Shown piece after piece: positions 32,124 through 32,301 of a DNA stretch of 32,301 nt. The notes beneath the pieces are model-generated. The model was not told where the DNA came from and searched no databases. It saw only the letters and a list, made by a program, of their open reading frames with translations. The DNA is from Oscillospiraceae bacterium (GTDB taxonomy: Bacteria; Bacillota; Clostridia; Oscillospirales; Oscillospiraceae). Location: assembly GCA_020860545.1 (NCBI GenBank), contig JAJBUC010000088.1, positions 1 through 32,301 on the forward strand. Direction: 5' to 3'. Each line of letters starts with the position of its first letter. Within the stretch, counting starts at the first letter, position 1. Both the position numbers and the translations under genes were made by a program.

Positions 32124-32164
32124 AAAGAACCGCTGTGCGCGAATGCGCACAGCGGTTCTTTTGA
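32124..32164 (+). terminator. Terminator of the surface-protein gene
   Basis: The arms 32124-32140 and 32145-32161 form a perfect 17-bp stem (AAGAACCGCTGTGCGC core) with a GAAT loop and a TTTT 3' end. It lies 15 bases after the stop codon. Confidence 0.9.
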
Positions 32165-32220
32165 TCCTATTCATTTCTTTGTTGTAATTAAGTATGCTTT
32201 ACCCTTGCGCAAAGAATAAA

Positions 32221-32301
32221 TTACTCCGCGGGGGTCTCCGTGGGGGCAGTCAGGCCCTCGTCATCGGCTGCCTCATCGGGTGTCTGAGACTCGTCAACAG
32301 G
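32221..32301 (-). CDS. C-terminal end of a gene entering from the right edge (acidic tail)
   Basis: Only the last 26 codons and TAA (32223-32221) are visible. They encode PVDESQTPDEAADDEGLTAP followed by TETPAE. The tail is acidic and Pro/Ala/Thr-rich, like the tail of L10 in this window (both end TPAE). The product cannot be identified from this. The terminator at 32124-32164 may serve it from the other side only weakly. Confidence 0.55.
   Translation of the reverse strand, partial: PVDESQTPDEAADDEGLTAPTETPAE

Overview
The window looks like a chromosomal segment of a moderately high-GC, spore-forming member of the Clostridia, most likely in or near the Oscillospiraceae. The evidence is Firmicutes-type gene order (tig-clpP-clpX-lon-ysxC), clear -35/-10 housekeeping promoters, strong GGAGG ribosome binding sites, two S-layer-homology surface proteins, a SpoIVFA/SpoIVFB-like pair and a DUF6514-like small protein. 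No prophage, insertion sequence, CRISPR array or tRNA was seen.

Layout. Bases 1-600 hold the start of a gene leaving the window on the minus strand, two perfect inverted repeats and a small ribbon-helix-helix-like gene. Bases 600-3600 hold an alanine/glycine:cation symporter, an unrecognised helical-repeat-like protein and a DUF6514-like gene. Bases 3770-6750 hold a secreted VWA / InlB-repeat / SLH protein. Bases 6800-8150 are the rplJ-rplL operon with a consensus promoter, an L10-type leader and an attenuator-like hairpin. Bases 8150-15600 are a minus-strand run tig-clpP-clpX-lon-ysxC-FAH hydrolase (protein folding, proteolysis, ribosome assembly). Bases 15700-20690 are a tightly overlapped minus-strand operon rbgA-rnhB-yraN-dipeptidase-thrC-phosphoesterase. 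Bases 20720-21210 are rplS with its own leader. Bases 21240-24680 are an Opu-type osmoprotectant ABC importer in four overlapping genes. It diverges from a choline/carnitine O-acyltransferase at 24868-26604. Bases 26790-28470 are an M23 peptidase and an M50 protease (spoIVFAB-like). Bases 28580-29090 hold rnpB. Bases 29190-32160 hold a second SLH surface protein with five internal repeats, and the window ends in the acidic tail of a further minus-strand gene.

The main points of interest are four. (1) The conserved N-terminal region of rbgA is readable in the same frame but is separated from the rest by an in-frame TAA. (2) The M50 protease has the same kind of lesion, an in-frame TAA just after its HExxH motif. 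(3) A eukaryote-like choline/carnitine acyltransferase is divergent from a quaternary-amine importer, which suggests a carnitine or choline acylation role. (4) Several housekeeping proteins carry unusual low-complexity tails: L10 has an Ala/Glu/Pro tail, trigger factor a Lys/Ala tail, and the last partial gene an acidic one. I saw no complete novel defence or mobile system. The carnitine module and the interrupted genes are the best leads.
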